Shown piece after piece: positions 26,180 through 34,662 of a stretch of DNA of 52,822 bases. Each line of letters starts with the position of its first letter. The stretch's first letter is position 1. The translations under genes were made by a program, and so were the position numbers. The notes under the pieces were generated by a model. That model did no database searches. It was not told the DNA's origin and saw only the letters and a list, made by a program, of their open reading frames with translations. This DNA is from an uncultured Rhodospirillales bacterium (GTDB lineage: Bacteria; Pseudomonadota; Alphaproteobacteria; Kiloniellales; Kiloniellaceae): assembly GCA_913060675.1 (NCBI GenBank), contig CAJXUS010000030.1, forward strand, positions 1-52,822, read 5' to 3'.

Positions 26180-27055
26180 CTAGATGAATTTTTTGAACAT
26201 CTTGGTTTGATCAAACAGCTCTTCCAGGGTTTTCATCCTCCCCTTGGTTTCTTCCCAAGTATTGGTTTGAACCGCTGCAATTATGGCTTCAACCAAGAAA
26301 AGCGTTACAACCAAAGAGTCCCAAGCGGATGGAACTTCAATACGACAGTTTAAGCTATAGGCCGCAAGTTTGGCGGCCGGAGAGCCCCACTGATCTGTAA
26401 AGAGGATAAGATTTACACCGCGAGATTTCGCAACTTCAGCCAACCGAAGAATATCGTGCTCGTAACGCCTGATATCAAAGATAACGAGGACATCCCCTTC
26501 CTTCATATTCAAAACGTAGTGCGCCCACGCATTTGAATTCGGCGCAACCAAGGTCACCCCTGATCGAATTACTTGCATGTGGGTAAAAAAGTTATCCGCC
26601 ATCGACCGGGTTATCCGCCCGCCGACCACATGGATATCGTGATCCAGATCAGAGAGAAGAGAGACCACAGCATTAAAATCTTCAGGACTAATCTGCCGAA
26701 GTGTTTGACGCATATTTTCCATCACAGAATCAGCAAAGCGATTTAAAATATGCGTATCGGGAACGTTCTCTGCCCATAGGTCGTGTTTGGCAATTGGATT
26801 TGATATCGTTGCTTTTAACTCGGTTCTCAATTGGGCCTGCATTTGAGGAAAGCCCCCAAAACCCATTTTTTTTGCCATCCGGCCAACCGTTGGAGTCGAT
26901 ACACCTGAAGACTCAGCAACGTCGGTAATACTTCCCAAGCCGGATACAGGATAGTCTTCTAAAATAGAATTTGCTAACTGTCGTTCTGCCCGCGTCAAGC
27001 TGTCAAACTTAGTCCGAATACGTTCCGCGACAGTAAGATTTTGATTTTCATCCAT
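26180..27055 (-). CDS. RpiR/MurR-family transcriptional regulator
   Basis: A 291-residue regulator. The N-terminal RpiR helix-turn-helix (about 5-80) contains SITDVAESSGVSTPTVGRMA. The SIS phosphosugar-binding-like domain (about 130-260) includes VVGGRITRSMADNFFTHMQ and VLVIFDIRRYEHD. ATG at 27055 is taken as the start; an upstream TTG would add 12 residues. It is divergent from the N-formylglutamate amidohydrolase / TRAP operon. The shared region carries a strong inverted repeat around the operon promoter, so it is the probable repressor. RpiR proteins beside amino-acid-type TRAP systems need not bind sugars. Confidence 0.88.
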   Translation of the reverse strand: MDENQNLTVAERIRTKFDSLTRAERQLANSILEDYPVSGLGSITDVAESSGVSTPTVGRMAKKMGFGGFPQMQAQLRTELKATISNPIAKHDLWAENVPDTHILNRFADSVMENMRQTLRQISPEDFNAVVSLLSDLDHDIHVVGGRITRSMADNFFTHMQVIRSGVTLVAPNSNAWAHYVLNMKEGDVLVIFDIRRYEHDILRLAEVAKSRGVNLILFTDQWGSPAAKLAAYSLNCRIEVPSAWDSLVVTLFLVEAIIAAVQTNTWEETKGRMKTLEELFDQTKMFKKFI

Positions 27056-27179
27056 TTTCAGATTTTCTATTTCCTGCAGGGTTTGCACCAATAGCCAAAA
27101 GCTTACGCGCCAATAAGTAGATAAAGAATGGCTAAGCTAAACACAAATGAAGAAATTTCTCCACATAATAATATTTTGA

Positions 27180-27233
27180 AATTATCTTTTCAGAAAATAT
27201 CTTGACATTTTTTTTAGTTCTGAAAATATAATT
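27180..27233 (+). promoter_or_regulatory. Promoter of the TRAP operon bracketed by a 16-bp inverted repeat
   Basis: TTGACA (27202-27207) and TATAAT (27227-27232) are both perfect sigma-70 hexamers with a 19-bp spacer, reading toward the amidohydrolase gene. AATTATCTTTTCAGAA (27180-27195) and TTCTGAAAATATAATT (27218-27233) are inverted copies matching at 15 of 16 positions. One lies upstream of the -35 box and the other covers the spacer and -10 box. Each arm has its own TTCWGAA dyad. This is a classic repressor layout, probably for the divergent RpiR protein. Confidence 0.65.
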
Positions 27234-27273
27234 ACAAAAATACCTAATAAAAAAAACACCAGGGGTATAGTTA

Positions 27274-28107
27274 TTGACGAGTAAGTTCACAAAATCTGCA
27301 GACGAATCTTCAGTAGACAGCATGGTTAAAACAACCAATCTGTCTGGTGATGGAGAGTTCGTTATCGTCTGCGAACATGCATCAAATTATATACCTCCAG
27401 AATACAACAATCTTGGCCTTCAAGAAAACGTGCTGGAAAAGCACATCGCATGGGATCCGGGCGCATTCGCTGTTGCACAAACCATGTCAAAGCTCTTGGA
27501 TGCACCGTTAGTTGAACAATGCATCTCTCGACTGGTTTATGACTGTAATCGTCCTCCTGAAGCTCACAATGCCATGCCAGTTCAAAGTGAAATCTTTGAA
27601 ATCCCTGGAAATCGTGGGCTTACCCAAAAAGAGCGCGATGAAAGAATCGCCAATATTTACGTTCCCTTTCGTAAGGCTCTCTCGTCTTGCCTCGATCAAA
27701 AAATATCTGAAGGACTCAATCCTGTCGTTATTACAGTTCATTCTTTCACCCCGTTATATAAGGGCGAGAAACGAGACGTAGAAATTGGGTTCCTTCATGA
27801 TCAAGACGATCGATTTGCAAAGGGTTTAATCAAATCCTTTGCACTGGAAGCCAACCATTATGATTTGCGATTGAATGAACCCTATGCACCCATTGATGGG
27901 GTCACTCACACCCTAACAGAGCATGCTTTACCACGTGGCCTGATGAACGTTATGCTTGAAATACGAAACGACCTAATCTCTGATGAAAAAAGCCAAGAAA
28001 AATTAGCCACCCTAATGGTGCAGGCAATTAATCAGACCAAAAACAACCTTGGGATACCGAGCAACCAGACAGCTCCTATAACAAAACCGACATTAACGGG
28101 AAATTGA
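27274..28107 (+). CDS. N-formylglutamate amidohydrolase family protein (HutG-like)
   Basis: A 277-residue FGase-family enzyme: FVIVCEHASNYIPPEY near the N-terminus, AWDPGAFAVAQTMSKLL, SRLVYDCNRPPEAHN, VITVHSFTP, and EIGFLHDQD. Together these give the His/Glu/Asp set expected for a zinc amidohydrolase. The start is a TTG at 27274 with AGGGG 8 nt upstream; an ATG at 27322 has no RBS. The named reaction is N-formylglutamate to glutamate plus formate, the last step of one histidine pathway. No hut genes are near, and its operon holds a TRAP transporter and a glutamine-synthetase-like enzyme, so another N-acyl substrate is possible. Confidence 0.85.
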   Translation: MTSKFTKSADESSVDSMVKTTNLSGDGEFVIVCEHASNYIPPEYNNLGLQENVLEKHIAWDPGAFAVAQTMSKLLDAPLVEQCISRLVYDCNRPPEAHNAMPVQSEIFEIPGNRGLTQKERDERIANIYVPFRKALSSCLDQKISEGLNPVVITVHSFTPLYKGEKRDVEIGFLHDQDDRFAKGLIKSFALEANHYDLRLNEPYAPIDGVTHTLTEHALPRGLMNVMLEIRNDLISDEKSQEKLATLMVQAINQTKNNLGIPSNQTAPITKPTLTGN

Positions 28108-28108
28108 A

Positions 28109-28618
28109 ATGCCCAATATAATAAAATCCTACGTCCGGGGCGTAGATGCACTAAACAAGTTTACAGGGCTTGTGACTATGCATCTGATTTTCTTGATGAT
28201 TGGTTTACTTCTCTATTCATCAATCTCAAGAACAATATTTGATACACCGATAAACTCGGTAGTCACCATCTCCCAATTCCTGATGTCTGCTTACTATCTA
28301 CTTGGTGGCGGTTATTCCATGCAACAGGATGCTCATGTCCGCATGGATCTTTTTTATAGCCGCTGGTCTCCAAGAGGCCAAGCTGGCGCGGATGCTTTCA
28401 CTTCAATTTTCCTCGTATTCTATCTCGTCGTACTTCTGATTGGGGCGATATCAAGCACGGTGTATACAATCGAAGTTGGGCAAAAAACACGTACATTGAT
28501 TCAATACCCGTTAGCTCCCATCAAAGTGATTATGACATTGGGAGTTGTTCTTATGCTTCTCCAGGCAACTGCAACATTTTTTAAAGATCTGGCAAAAGCC
28601 AGAGGAGTAACACTGTAA
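28109..28618 (+). CDS. TRAP transporter small permease (DctQ-type)
   Basis: A 169-residue membrane protein with four predicted spans and the DctQ-family pattern: a first span at about 20-42, the QFLMSAYYLLGGGYSMQQDAHVRMDLFY stretch, and two C-terminal spans. It starts two bases after the amidohydrolase stop, and its stop overlaps the large-permease ATG (TAATG), so the operon is tightly coupled. It forms the membrane complex with the next gene. Confidence 0.88.
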   Translation: MPNIIKSYVRGVDALNKFTGLVTMHLIFLMIGLLLYSSISRTIFDTPINSVVTISQFLMSAYYLLGGGYSMQQDAHVRMDLFYSRWSPRGQAGADAFTSIFLVFYLVVLLIGAISSTVYTIEVGQKTRTLIQYPLAPIKVIMTLGVVLMLLQATATFFKDLAKARGVTL

Positions 28619-29949
28619 TGAGTTATGAATTAATCGCATTACTGATGTTCTCGACCATGATGGTCATGATGCTAACTGGTCAGCGCGTTTTTGGTGCGAT
28701 CGGGTTTGTTGCGGCCATTGCTGCCCTCTTCCTGTGGGGTGAAGGTGGCGTAGAAATGCCCTTTACTGCCGCGTCAAAATTGATGAGTTGGTATCCTCTG
28801 CTTACCCTGCCCCTTTTTGTATTTATGGGGTACATGTTATCGGAATCAGGTATCGCAGGCGATCTCTACAAGATGTTCCATGTCTGGATGGGTCCCATAC
28901 ATGGCGGGCTCGCAATTGGTACCATATGCCTTATGGTTCTGATTTCAGCCATGAATGGGCTGAGCGTTGCCGGTATGGCTATTGGTGCCACCATTGCCCT
29001 CCCCGAAATGTTACGCCGGGGATACGACAAGGTTATGGTGACCGGTGTCATCCAGGCCGGGAGTTCCCTTGGTATCCTCGTTCCGCCAAGCGTGGTTCTT
29101 GTACTTTATGGTATGATTGCGCGCCAACCCGTTGGTCAATTATGGTTGGCGGGTGCAGTTCCTGGCTTAATGCTTGCCGTGATGTTTGTTGTTTACATTG
29201 TCGTTAGATGCCGCTTACAGCCTGAGCTTGGTCCTGTCCTTCCAAAAGAAGAGCGTGATATTCCTTTAGGCGAAAAACTTGCCCTTTTAAAAGCTGGAAT
29301 TCTCCCTCTTTTGATTTTTGTTTTCATGACAGGATTTTTTGTTGCTGGTGTAACCAGCCTGGTTGAAAGCTCTGCCGTTGGCGCCACCGCTGCCATGCTT
29401 GCCGCGTTATTCAGAAGACGCCTGACCTTAAAGGTTATCGAAACAACAATCCGGCAAACGCTGGGCATCAGCTGTATGTTTATGTGGATCATTCTGGCAG
29501 CCCTTGCCTTTGGCGCTGTTTTTGATGGCTTAGGCGCAGTCAAAGCAATTGAAAGCCTGTTTTTGGAAAAATGGGGCTTGAGCCCCTGGGAAATCCTCAT
29601 CCTTATGCAGCTTTCCTACATCGTTATGGGGATGTTCCTCGATGACACCGCAATGTTGGTTATTGTTGCACCGCTATACATACCGTTGGTCATCAGCTTA
29701 GGCTTTAATCCGATATGGTATGGTGTGCTTTATACAATTACAGTCCAAGTTGCTTATATGACACCGCCATTTGGTTACAATCTATTTTTGATGAAAGCCA
29801 TGGCACCACCAGAAATTTCACTAATCGATATCTATCGCTCCGTGATTCCTTTTGTACTGATCATGATCTTCGCATTAGTGATTGTTATGTCATTCCCTGA
29901 CATTGCTCTTTGGTTACCCGAGTACGTCAAAGCAAACTTCACGGGATGA
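28618..29949 (+). CDS. TRAP transporter large permease (DctM-type)
   Basis: A 443-residue permease with about 12 hydrophobic segments. DctM hallmarks are AMNGLSVAGMAIGATIALPEM, VIQAGSSLGILVPPSVVLVLYG, GMFLDDTAMLVIVAPLYIP and TPPFGYNLFLMKAMAPPEIS. It uses the sodium gradient to import the ligand delivered by the periplasmic protein encoded next. Confidence 0.93.
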   Translation: MSYELIALLMFSTMMVMMLTGQRVFGAIGFVAAIAALFLWGEGGVEMPFTAASKLMSWYPLLTLPLFVFMGYMLSESGIAGDLYKMFHVWMGPIHGGLAIGTICLMVLISAMNGLSVAGMAIGATIALPEMLRRGYDKVMVTGVIQAGSSLGILVPPSVVLVLYGMIARQPVGQLWLAGAVPGLMLAVMFVVYIVVRCRLQPELGPVLPKEERDIPLGEKLALLKAGILPLLIFVFMTGFFVAGVTSLVESSAVGATAAMLAALFRRRLTLKVIETTIRQTLGISCMFMWIILAALAFGAVFDGLGAVKAIESLFLEKWGLSPWEILILMQLSYIVMGMFLDDTAMLVIVAPLYIPLVISLGFNPIWYGVLYTITVQVAYMTPPFGYNLFLMKAMAPPEISLIDIYRSVIPFVLIMIFALVIVMSFPDIALWLPEYVKANFTG

Positions 29950-30081
29950 CAAAGTATATACTGAAACAGGAGGTTAAATAAAAAAACAAGTGAAGACTGA
30001 ACGACACGAAATAATAAAAGAGCTTAAACCAACCGGAATTTCTTCTGGTTATTAATGAGTATAAACAGGGAGTATCTTACG

Positions 30082-31134
30082 ATGACAAATAGACGCGAGT
30101 TTATTAAAAAGGCAGGCTTAGCCACTGTCGGTGCCGCTGGTGCATCAGCTTTGGCAGCACCAGCTGTCCATGCTCAATCCACAATCAAGTGGCGCCTTCA
30201 AACTTATGCAGGCCCAGCTTTGGGCGAGCACGTAATCAAACCAGCCATCGATGCTTTTAACAAAGCAGCAAATGGTGAAATGGTTATTGAATTGTTCTAC
30301 GCAGATCAGCTCGTACCAACAGGTGAGCTATTCCGTGCCATGCAAAAAGGTACCATTGATGCGGTACAAAGCGATGACGATTCAATCGCAGCGCCAGTTG
30401 ATGTCTCAATTTTCGGTGGCTATTTCCCATTCGGCACACGTTACAGCCTTGATGTACCTGTGCTCTTCAATCAGTACGGCCTGAATGAAATCTGGGAAGA
30501 AGCTTATGCCGAAGTTGAAGGTGTTAAGTGGCTCTCAGCTGGTGCGTGGGATCCATGTCACTTTGCGACTAAAGAGCCAATTCGCAGCCTTGCAGATCTA
30601 AAAGGCAAGCGTGTATTCACTTTCCCAACAGCTGGCCGCTTCTTGTCTCGTTTTGGCGTTGTTCCTGTAACTCTGCCATGGGAAGACATCGAAGTTGCAA
30701 TGCAAACTGGTGAACTCGATGGTATTGCCTGGTCTGGTATTACCGAAGATTACACTGTTGGTTGGGCGGATGTAACCAAGTACTTCCTCACCAATAACAT
30801 TTCCGGTGCATGGTGTGGTTCTTTCTTTGCAAACGAAGATCGTTGGAATGAAGTACCTGAGCATCTAAAAACACTGTTCAAGCTTTGCATGGATAGCTCT
30901 CACTACTATCGTCAACATTGGTATTGGGGTGGAGAAGCACAACTTCGTACCGAAGGTACCAAGCTTGAGCTTACAACTATTCCTGATGAAGAATGGGCGA
31001 CTGTTGAAGCAGAAGCTTACAAGTTCTGGGATGAAGTTGCAGAGCAAAGCCCACGTTCGAAGCGTGTAGTCGACATTCTTAAAAAATACGCAAAAACAAT
31101 GGAAAAAGCTGGTAAACCTTACCGTTACGGCTAA
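30082..31134 (+). CDS. TRAP transporter substrate-binding protein (DctP-type)
   Basis: The start at 30082 (MTNRREFIKKAG) has AGGGAG upstream and exposes a twin-arginine motif RREFIKK followed by a hydrophobic core and a cut after VHAQ. Export is therefore probably by Tat, seen in part of the TRAP family. The mature protein has the DctP fold signatures: RLQTYAGPALGEHVIKPAID, the ligand-Arg region KRVFTFPTAGRFLSRFGVVP, and AMQTGELDGIAW. It binds a carboxylate. The exact ligand is unknown; an acylated or glutamate-related compound is inferred from neighbours. There is a 132-bp gap after the large permease. Confidence 0.9.
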   Translation: MTNRREFIKKAGLATVGAAGASALAAPAVHAQSTIKWRLQTYAGPALGEHVIKPAIDAFNKAANGEMVIELFYADQLVPTGELFRAMQKGTIDAVQSDDDSIAAPVDVSIFGGYFPFGTRYSLDVPVLFNQYGLNEIWEEAYAEVEGVKWLSAGAWDPCHFATKEPIRSLADLKGKRVFTFPTAGRFLSRFGVVPVTLPWEDIEVAMQTGELDGIAWSGITEDYTVGWADVTKYFLTNNISGAWCGSFFANEDRWNEVPEHLKTLFKLCMDSSHYYRQHWYWGGEAQLRTEGTKLELTTIPDEEWATVEAEAYKFWDEVAEQSPRSKRVVDILKKYAKTMEKAGKPYRYG

Positions 31135-31147
31135 TTCTACTTATTAT

Positions 31148-31174
31148 GTCACAGCCTGGTATTCGGGCTGTGAC
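31148..31174 (+). terminator. Hairpin after the TRAP binding-protein gene
   Basis: GTCACAGCC (31148-31156) and GGCTGTGAC (31166-31174) form a perfect 9-bp stem with a 9-nt loop, 13 bp after the stop. No T-run follows, so it likely stabilises the upstream mRNA or attenuates expression of the next gene. Its position argues against a longer N-terminus for the glutamine-synthetase-like protein. Confidence 0.55.
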
Positions 31175-31211
31175 ACCCTTATCAAACACCACTAGAATAA
31201 GAGTTAATCGA

Positions 31212-32582
31212 ATGTCCGGTAACCTGTCCTTTGAAGATCTAAAAAAAGCCGTTTCCAGCGGCGAGATTGATACTGTTCTTGTTTGTCTCGTCGACATGCA
31301 AGGCCGCCTCATGGGCAAAAGGTTCCATGCGGACTTTTTCGTTAAGACCGGCGCTTCAGAAACACACAGCTGTAACTATCTTCTTGCCACTGATATGGCG
31401 ATGGAGACAGTAGAAGGCTACAAATCCACCAGTTGGGAAGCGGGCTATGGTGACTACACCATGAAGCCTGACCTAAGTACCTTGCGTCGTGTTCCATGGC
31501 TCGAAGGCACCGCCTTTGTCCTGTGTGACATCTTAGACCACGAAACACATGCTGAAGTTGCTCATTCTCCCCGCGCCGTTCTAAAAAAACAGGTCGCTCG
31601 TTTGGAAGCAATGGGTATGAAAGCCTTTATGGCTTCTGAACTTGAGTTTTACCTCTTTGAAAAGTCTTACGAAGAAGTACACAAAGACGGATATCACAAT
31701 CTGGAAACGCTTGGTAAATACAACGAAGATTACCATATCTTCCAGACCACCAAAGAAGAAGACGTGATGCGCGCGATCCGTAATGGGTTGCACGACGCAG
31801 GTATTGTTGTTGAGTGCTCCAAAGGCGAAGCCTCTGCTGGCCAAGAGGAAATCAACGTTAAATATGATGATGCTCTCATTTCTGCCGATAACCACGCTTT
31901 CATCAAAAATGGTTGCAAAGAGATCGCCTGGCAAAAAGGCAAAGCATTAACTTTCCTCGCCAAGTGGCACAATGATGCCGCAGGAAGCTCTTCGCACGTA
32001 CATCAGTCTCTCTGGTCTGCTGATGGTAAAGAATCTCTATTCCACGATCCAAATGGTCAATACGGTATGTCCGAGCTTATGCGCCAGTATATAGCCGGGT
32101 TACTACATAACGCCAGTGATCTGACCTACTTCCTTGCGCCCCATATCAACTCCTACAAACGCTTTGCCGAAGGCACTTTTGCCCCGACAAAAGCCATTTG
32201 GAGCAAAGATAACCGCACTGCTGGTTATCGGCTTTGTGGTGAAGCCTCCAAGGCTATTCGGATTGAGTGTCGCGTTGGTGGCTCTGACCTTAACCCTTAT
32301 CTTGCTATGGCTGCTCTACTCGCAGCAGGCATTGACGGAATTGAGAACAAGCGCGAACTAGAGACCGAATTTAAAGGTGATGCCTACGCTTCTGAAAGTG
32401 CTCGCTCTATTCCAAGTACTCTTCGGGGGGCAACAGTTGCTCTTAACAAATCAGAGATGCTTCGTGCTGCCATGGGTAACGATGTAATCGACCACTACAC
32501 CCGCGCTGCGGAGTGGGAGCAAGAAGAATATGACCGCCAAGTAACAGACTGGGAAGTATCCCGTGGTTTCGAGGGCGCATAA
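31212..32582 (+). CDS. Glutamine synthetase family protein (gamma-glutamyl ligase-like)
   Basis: A 456-residue GS-fold enzyme from ATG 31212. A beta-grasp domain (LVDMQGRLMGKRFHADFF) is followed by the catalytic domain with ASELEFYLF, EINVKYDDALISADNHAF, KWHNDAAGSSSHVHQSL and an NRTAGYRLCGEASKAIRIE stretch. It lacks the GlnA adenylylation-loop Tyr motif and resembles the GlnT/PuuA-like side branch that makes gamma-glutamyl amides from amines. It is last in the RpiR-linked operon and may trap an amine or ammonia released from the imported compound. Product specificity is unproven. Confidence 0.86.
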   Translation: MSGNLSFEDLKKAVSSGEIDTVLVCLVDMQGRLMGKRFHADFFVKTGASETHSCNYLLATDMAMETVEGYKSTSWEAGYGDYTMKPDLSTLRRVPWLEGTAFVLCDILDHETHAEVAHSPRAVLKKQVARLEAMGMKAFMASELEFYLFEKSYEEVHKDGYHNLETLGKYNEDYHIFQTTKEEDVMRAIRNGLHDAGIVVECSKGEASAGQEEINVKYDDALISADNHAFIKNGCKEIAWQKGKALTFLAKWHNDAAGSSSHVHQSLWSADGKESLFHDPNGQYGMSELMRQYIAGLLHNASDLTYFLAPHINSYKRFAEGTFAPTKAIWSKDNRTAGYRLCGEASKAIRIECRVGGSDLNPYLAMAALLAAGIDGIENKRELETEFKGDAYASESARSIPSTLRGATVALNKSEMLRAAMGNDVIDHYTRAAEWEQEEYDRQVTDWEVSRGFEGA

Positions 32583-32665
32583 ACAAAATATATCAATTTT
32601 CAACAAACACTAACAAAGCGTCTGAGTAAGCCGTCTTCCCAAACAAAAAAAGCGAACCAGACGCC

Positions 32666-32699
32666 AAGCCCTCACCCTAACAGGTGGGGGCTTATTTCT
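32666..32699 (+). terminator. Rho-independent terminator after the GS-like gene
   Basis: AAGCCCTCACC (32666-32676) pairs with GGTGGGGGCTT (32683-32693), 10 of 11 pairs and a 6-nt loop, followed by ATTTCTT. It ends the operon that starts at 27274. Confidence 0.75.
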
Positions 32700-32739
32700 T
32701 ATCTATCAATTATCCTAAACATCTCCTCAGCACTAAATT

Positions 32740-33705
32740 TCACATCTTTCTTTCTGTCGAGGGAGAGTGGCCAAAACGCTTTTTATAAGCAACCCCAAAC
32801 TGACTTTGAGATTCAAATCCAGTTGCCAATGAAATTTCAGAAATAGAAAGAACGGTCTGCTTTAAGAGATGAAAAGCACGGTCTAATCTTAGTCTCAAAT
32901 AATATTGCTGTGGAGAATGTTGAAAAAATTTCTCAAAAATGCGCCCAAGCTGTCTTTGGGACAGAAAAACCCGATTGGCAATCTCTTGAATGCGGACCGG
33001 TGTTTCAAGGTTAAGCTCCATAATTTCTAGGGCTCCCCGTAGCTTTTCATTTCCAATAGCTGAACGGGCGGAGCTGGATAAAACGGTCTGTTCTGTTGGC
33101 TCACGAATATGATCTCTAACCAGTCGTTCATTTATTTGAGACGCAAAGTGAAAGCCATATCGACGCCCGATCATAGTTAAAATCATGTCTAATGCAGCCA
33201 TACCACCTGAGCAGGTAAACCTTTGCCGGTCCAACTCGAATAGGTTGGTGCTGACCTCTAGGTTAGGAAACCTTTCACGAAATGCCGTTATTTCCTGCCA
33301 ATGTAACGTCGAACGGTACCCCTTGAGTAACCCCGCATGAGCCAGCACCCAACTGCCGCTTGTGATGCCGCCGACCGAACAGCCAATTCGGTCCAGACGA
33401 CGCAACCAGTGGAAAACCCCCTCATCATCAAAGTAATGAACATCTTTTGAACTGCAAACAGCCAAACTATCGAAAGAGAGATCAGGGCCATAAACTAAAT
33501 CAGGAATGATCGTTAGACTGTTTGCTGACCGTATGGGCTCTAACGAGGCAGCAACAGTAGACCACGTGTAAATTTTTTGCTCTGCGATCTCATTTGCGAT
33601 CCGAAATGCTTCCGCCAAAGTCGAATAGGCAAGAAGAGAGAAACCAGGAGTTAGAAAAAAACCAAACCGTTCCGGCTTATCTTTGTATTCTATTGGTTTA
33701 TGCAT
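32740..33705 (-). CDS. GlxA-type AraC-family regulator (DJ-1/PfpI plus AraC domains)
   Basis: A 321-residue regulator. The N-terminal class I glutamine-amidotransferase-like domain (about 10-190) has the elbow GGITSGSWVLAHAGLL, in which the catalytic Cys of true enzymes is absent. It is followed by a C-terminal AraC double HTH (about 215-318) ending in FGVAYKKRFGHSPS. Members such as ArgR, CdhR and GbdR control catabolism of arginine, carnitine or glycine betaine. It is divergent from the TauD-type dioxygenase gene with only 94 bp between, so it probably activates that pair in response to a nitrogenous metabolite. Confidence 0.9.
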   Translation of the reverse strand: MHKPIEYKDKPERFGFFLTPGFSLLAYSTLAEAFRIANEIAEQKIYTWSTVAASLEPIRSANSLTIIPDLVYGPDLSFDSLAVCSSKDVHYFDDEGVFHWLRRLDRIGCSVGGITSGSWVLAHAGLLKGYRSTLHWQEITAFRERFPNLEVSTNLFELDRQRFTCSGGMAALDMILTMIGRRYGFHFASQINERLVRDHIREPTEQTVLSSSARSAIGNEKLRGALEIMELNLETPVRIQEIANRVFLSQRQLGRIFEKFFQHSPQQYYLRLRLDRAFHLLKQTVLSISEISLATGFESQSQFGVAYKKRFGHSPSTERKM

Positions 33706-33799
33706 TTAGTCTAATTAGCACAAAATAATGTCCGATAAAGAAGAAATGATAAAAATAATCTCCCTAAGCTGTTCTTAACAAACCAGCAAGGAAGCAAAG

Positions 33800-34660
33800 A
33801 TGAACTTTCATACCCCAAAAGTTTCAATAAAACCAATTGCAGGAGCCTTAGGTGCCGAAATCTCTGGTGTCGATCTTTCAAGATCTATGAATGAAGATCT
33901 TTTATCTGAGATCAAATCTGCACTCTGGGAATATAAGGTTCTTTTTTTTAGAGATCAGGACCTAACTCCCGAACAACATATCACATTTGGCCGACAAATC
34001 GGGCCACCACAATCGGATCTATTTGTTAAGTCCCACGATAAATACCCCGAATTAATTGAATTACTCAAAGAGGCAGATGACACAGGGTACAACTTTGGTG
34101 GTTCCTGGCATTCAGATACATCCTATTTAGAAGCTCCGAGTATGGGGGTTGCGCTATATGCCAGAGAGCTACCACCATATGGCGGCGATACTACCTGGAC
34201 CAATATGGAAATGGTTTACCAAAACCTCTCGCCCGCCATGCAAAATATGTTGAACGGGTTGCAAGCTGAACACGTTGCACATGGTTTAAAACAGCAGTTA
34301 AAAATTCGTAAGGGCGACTATGCAATCAGCTTTAACAACGCTGATGAAATCAGAATTGAAGTGAAACATCCAGTTGTAAGAACTCACCCAGAAACTGGAA
34401 ACAAATCTCTGTTTATTAACCCCGCCTACACCTATCGTTTTGAAGACATGACTGAAGAAGAAAGCAAACCTCTTATTGATTTCCTTTGTCAGTTTGCGAT
34501 CCGCCCGGCCTTTACTTGCCGTTTTAAATGGGAGCCCGGGTCCCTCGCCCTTTGGGATAACAGAAACACAATGCATTTTGCTATCAATGATTACGAAGGA
34601 CACCGGCGCCTTATGCATCGCTACACAATTGCAGGCGAAAAACCGGAATATGGAGTATAA
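33800..34660 (+). CDS. TauD/TfdA-family 2-oxoglutarate-dependent dioxygenase
   Basis: A 286-residue non-heme iron oxygenase. The facial triad is visible as His104-x-Asp106 (WHSDTSY) and His259 (TMHFAIND). Arg274 near the C-terminus (LMHRYTI) would hold the 2-oxoglutarate carboxylate. AAGGAAGCAAAG provides the RBS. It hydroxylates a substrate, often releasing an amine, sulfite or alcohol. Its two-base spacing to the class II aldolase-like gene and the GlxA-type regulator opposite suggest breakdown of a small N- or S-substituted acid. Taurine itself is not indicated. Confidence 0.9.
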   Translation: MNFHTPKVSIKPIAGALGAEISGVDLSRSMNEDLLSEIKSALWEYKVLFFRDQDLTPEQHITFGRQIGPPQSDLFVKSHDKYPELIELLKEADDTGYNFGGSWHSDTSYLEAPSMGVALYARELPPYGGDTTWTNMEMVYQNLSPAMQNMLNGLQAEHVAHGLKQQLKIRKGDYAISFNNADEIRIEVKHPVVRTHPETGNKSLFINPAYTYRFEDMTEEESKPLIDFLCQFAIRPAFTCRFKWEPGSLALWDNRNTMHFAINDYEGHRRLMHRYTIAGEKPEYGV

Positions 34661-34662
34661 AA

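Noticed and set aside
27274..28107. Histidine utilisation (hut) operon
   Set aside because: Only an FGase-family gene is present; hutH, hutU, hutI and hutC are absent and the neighbours are transport and GS-like genes.
31146..31211. N-terminal extension of the GS-like protein
   Set aside because: It runs through a perfect hairpin following the TRAP binding-protein gene and has no family support.
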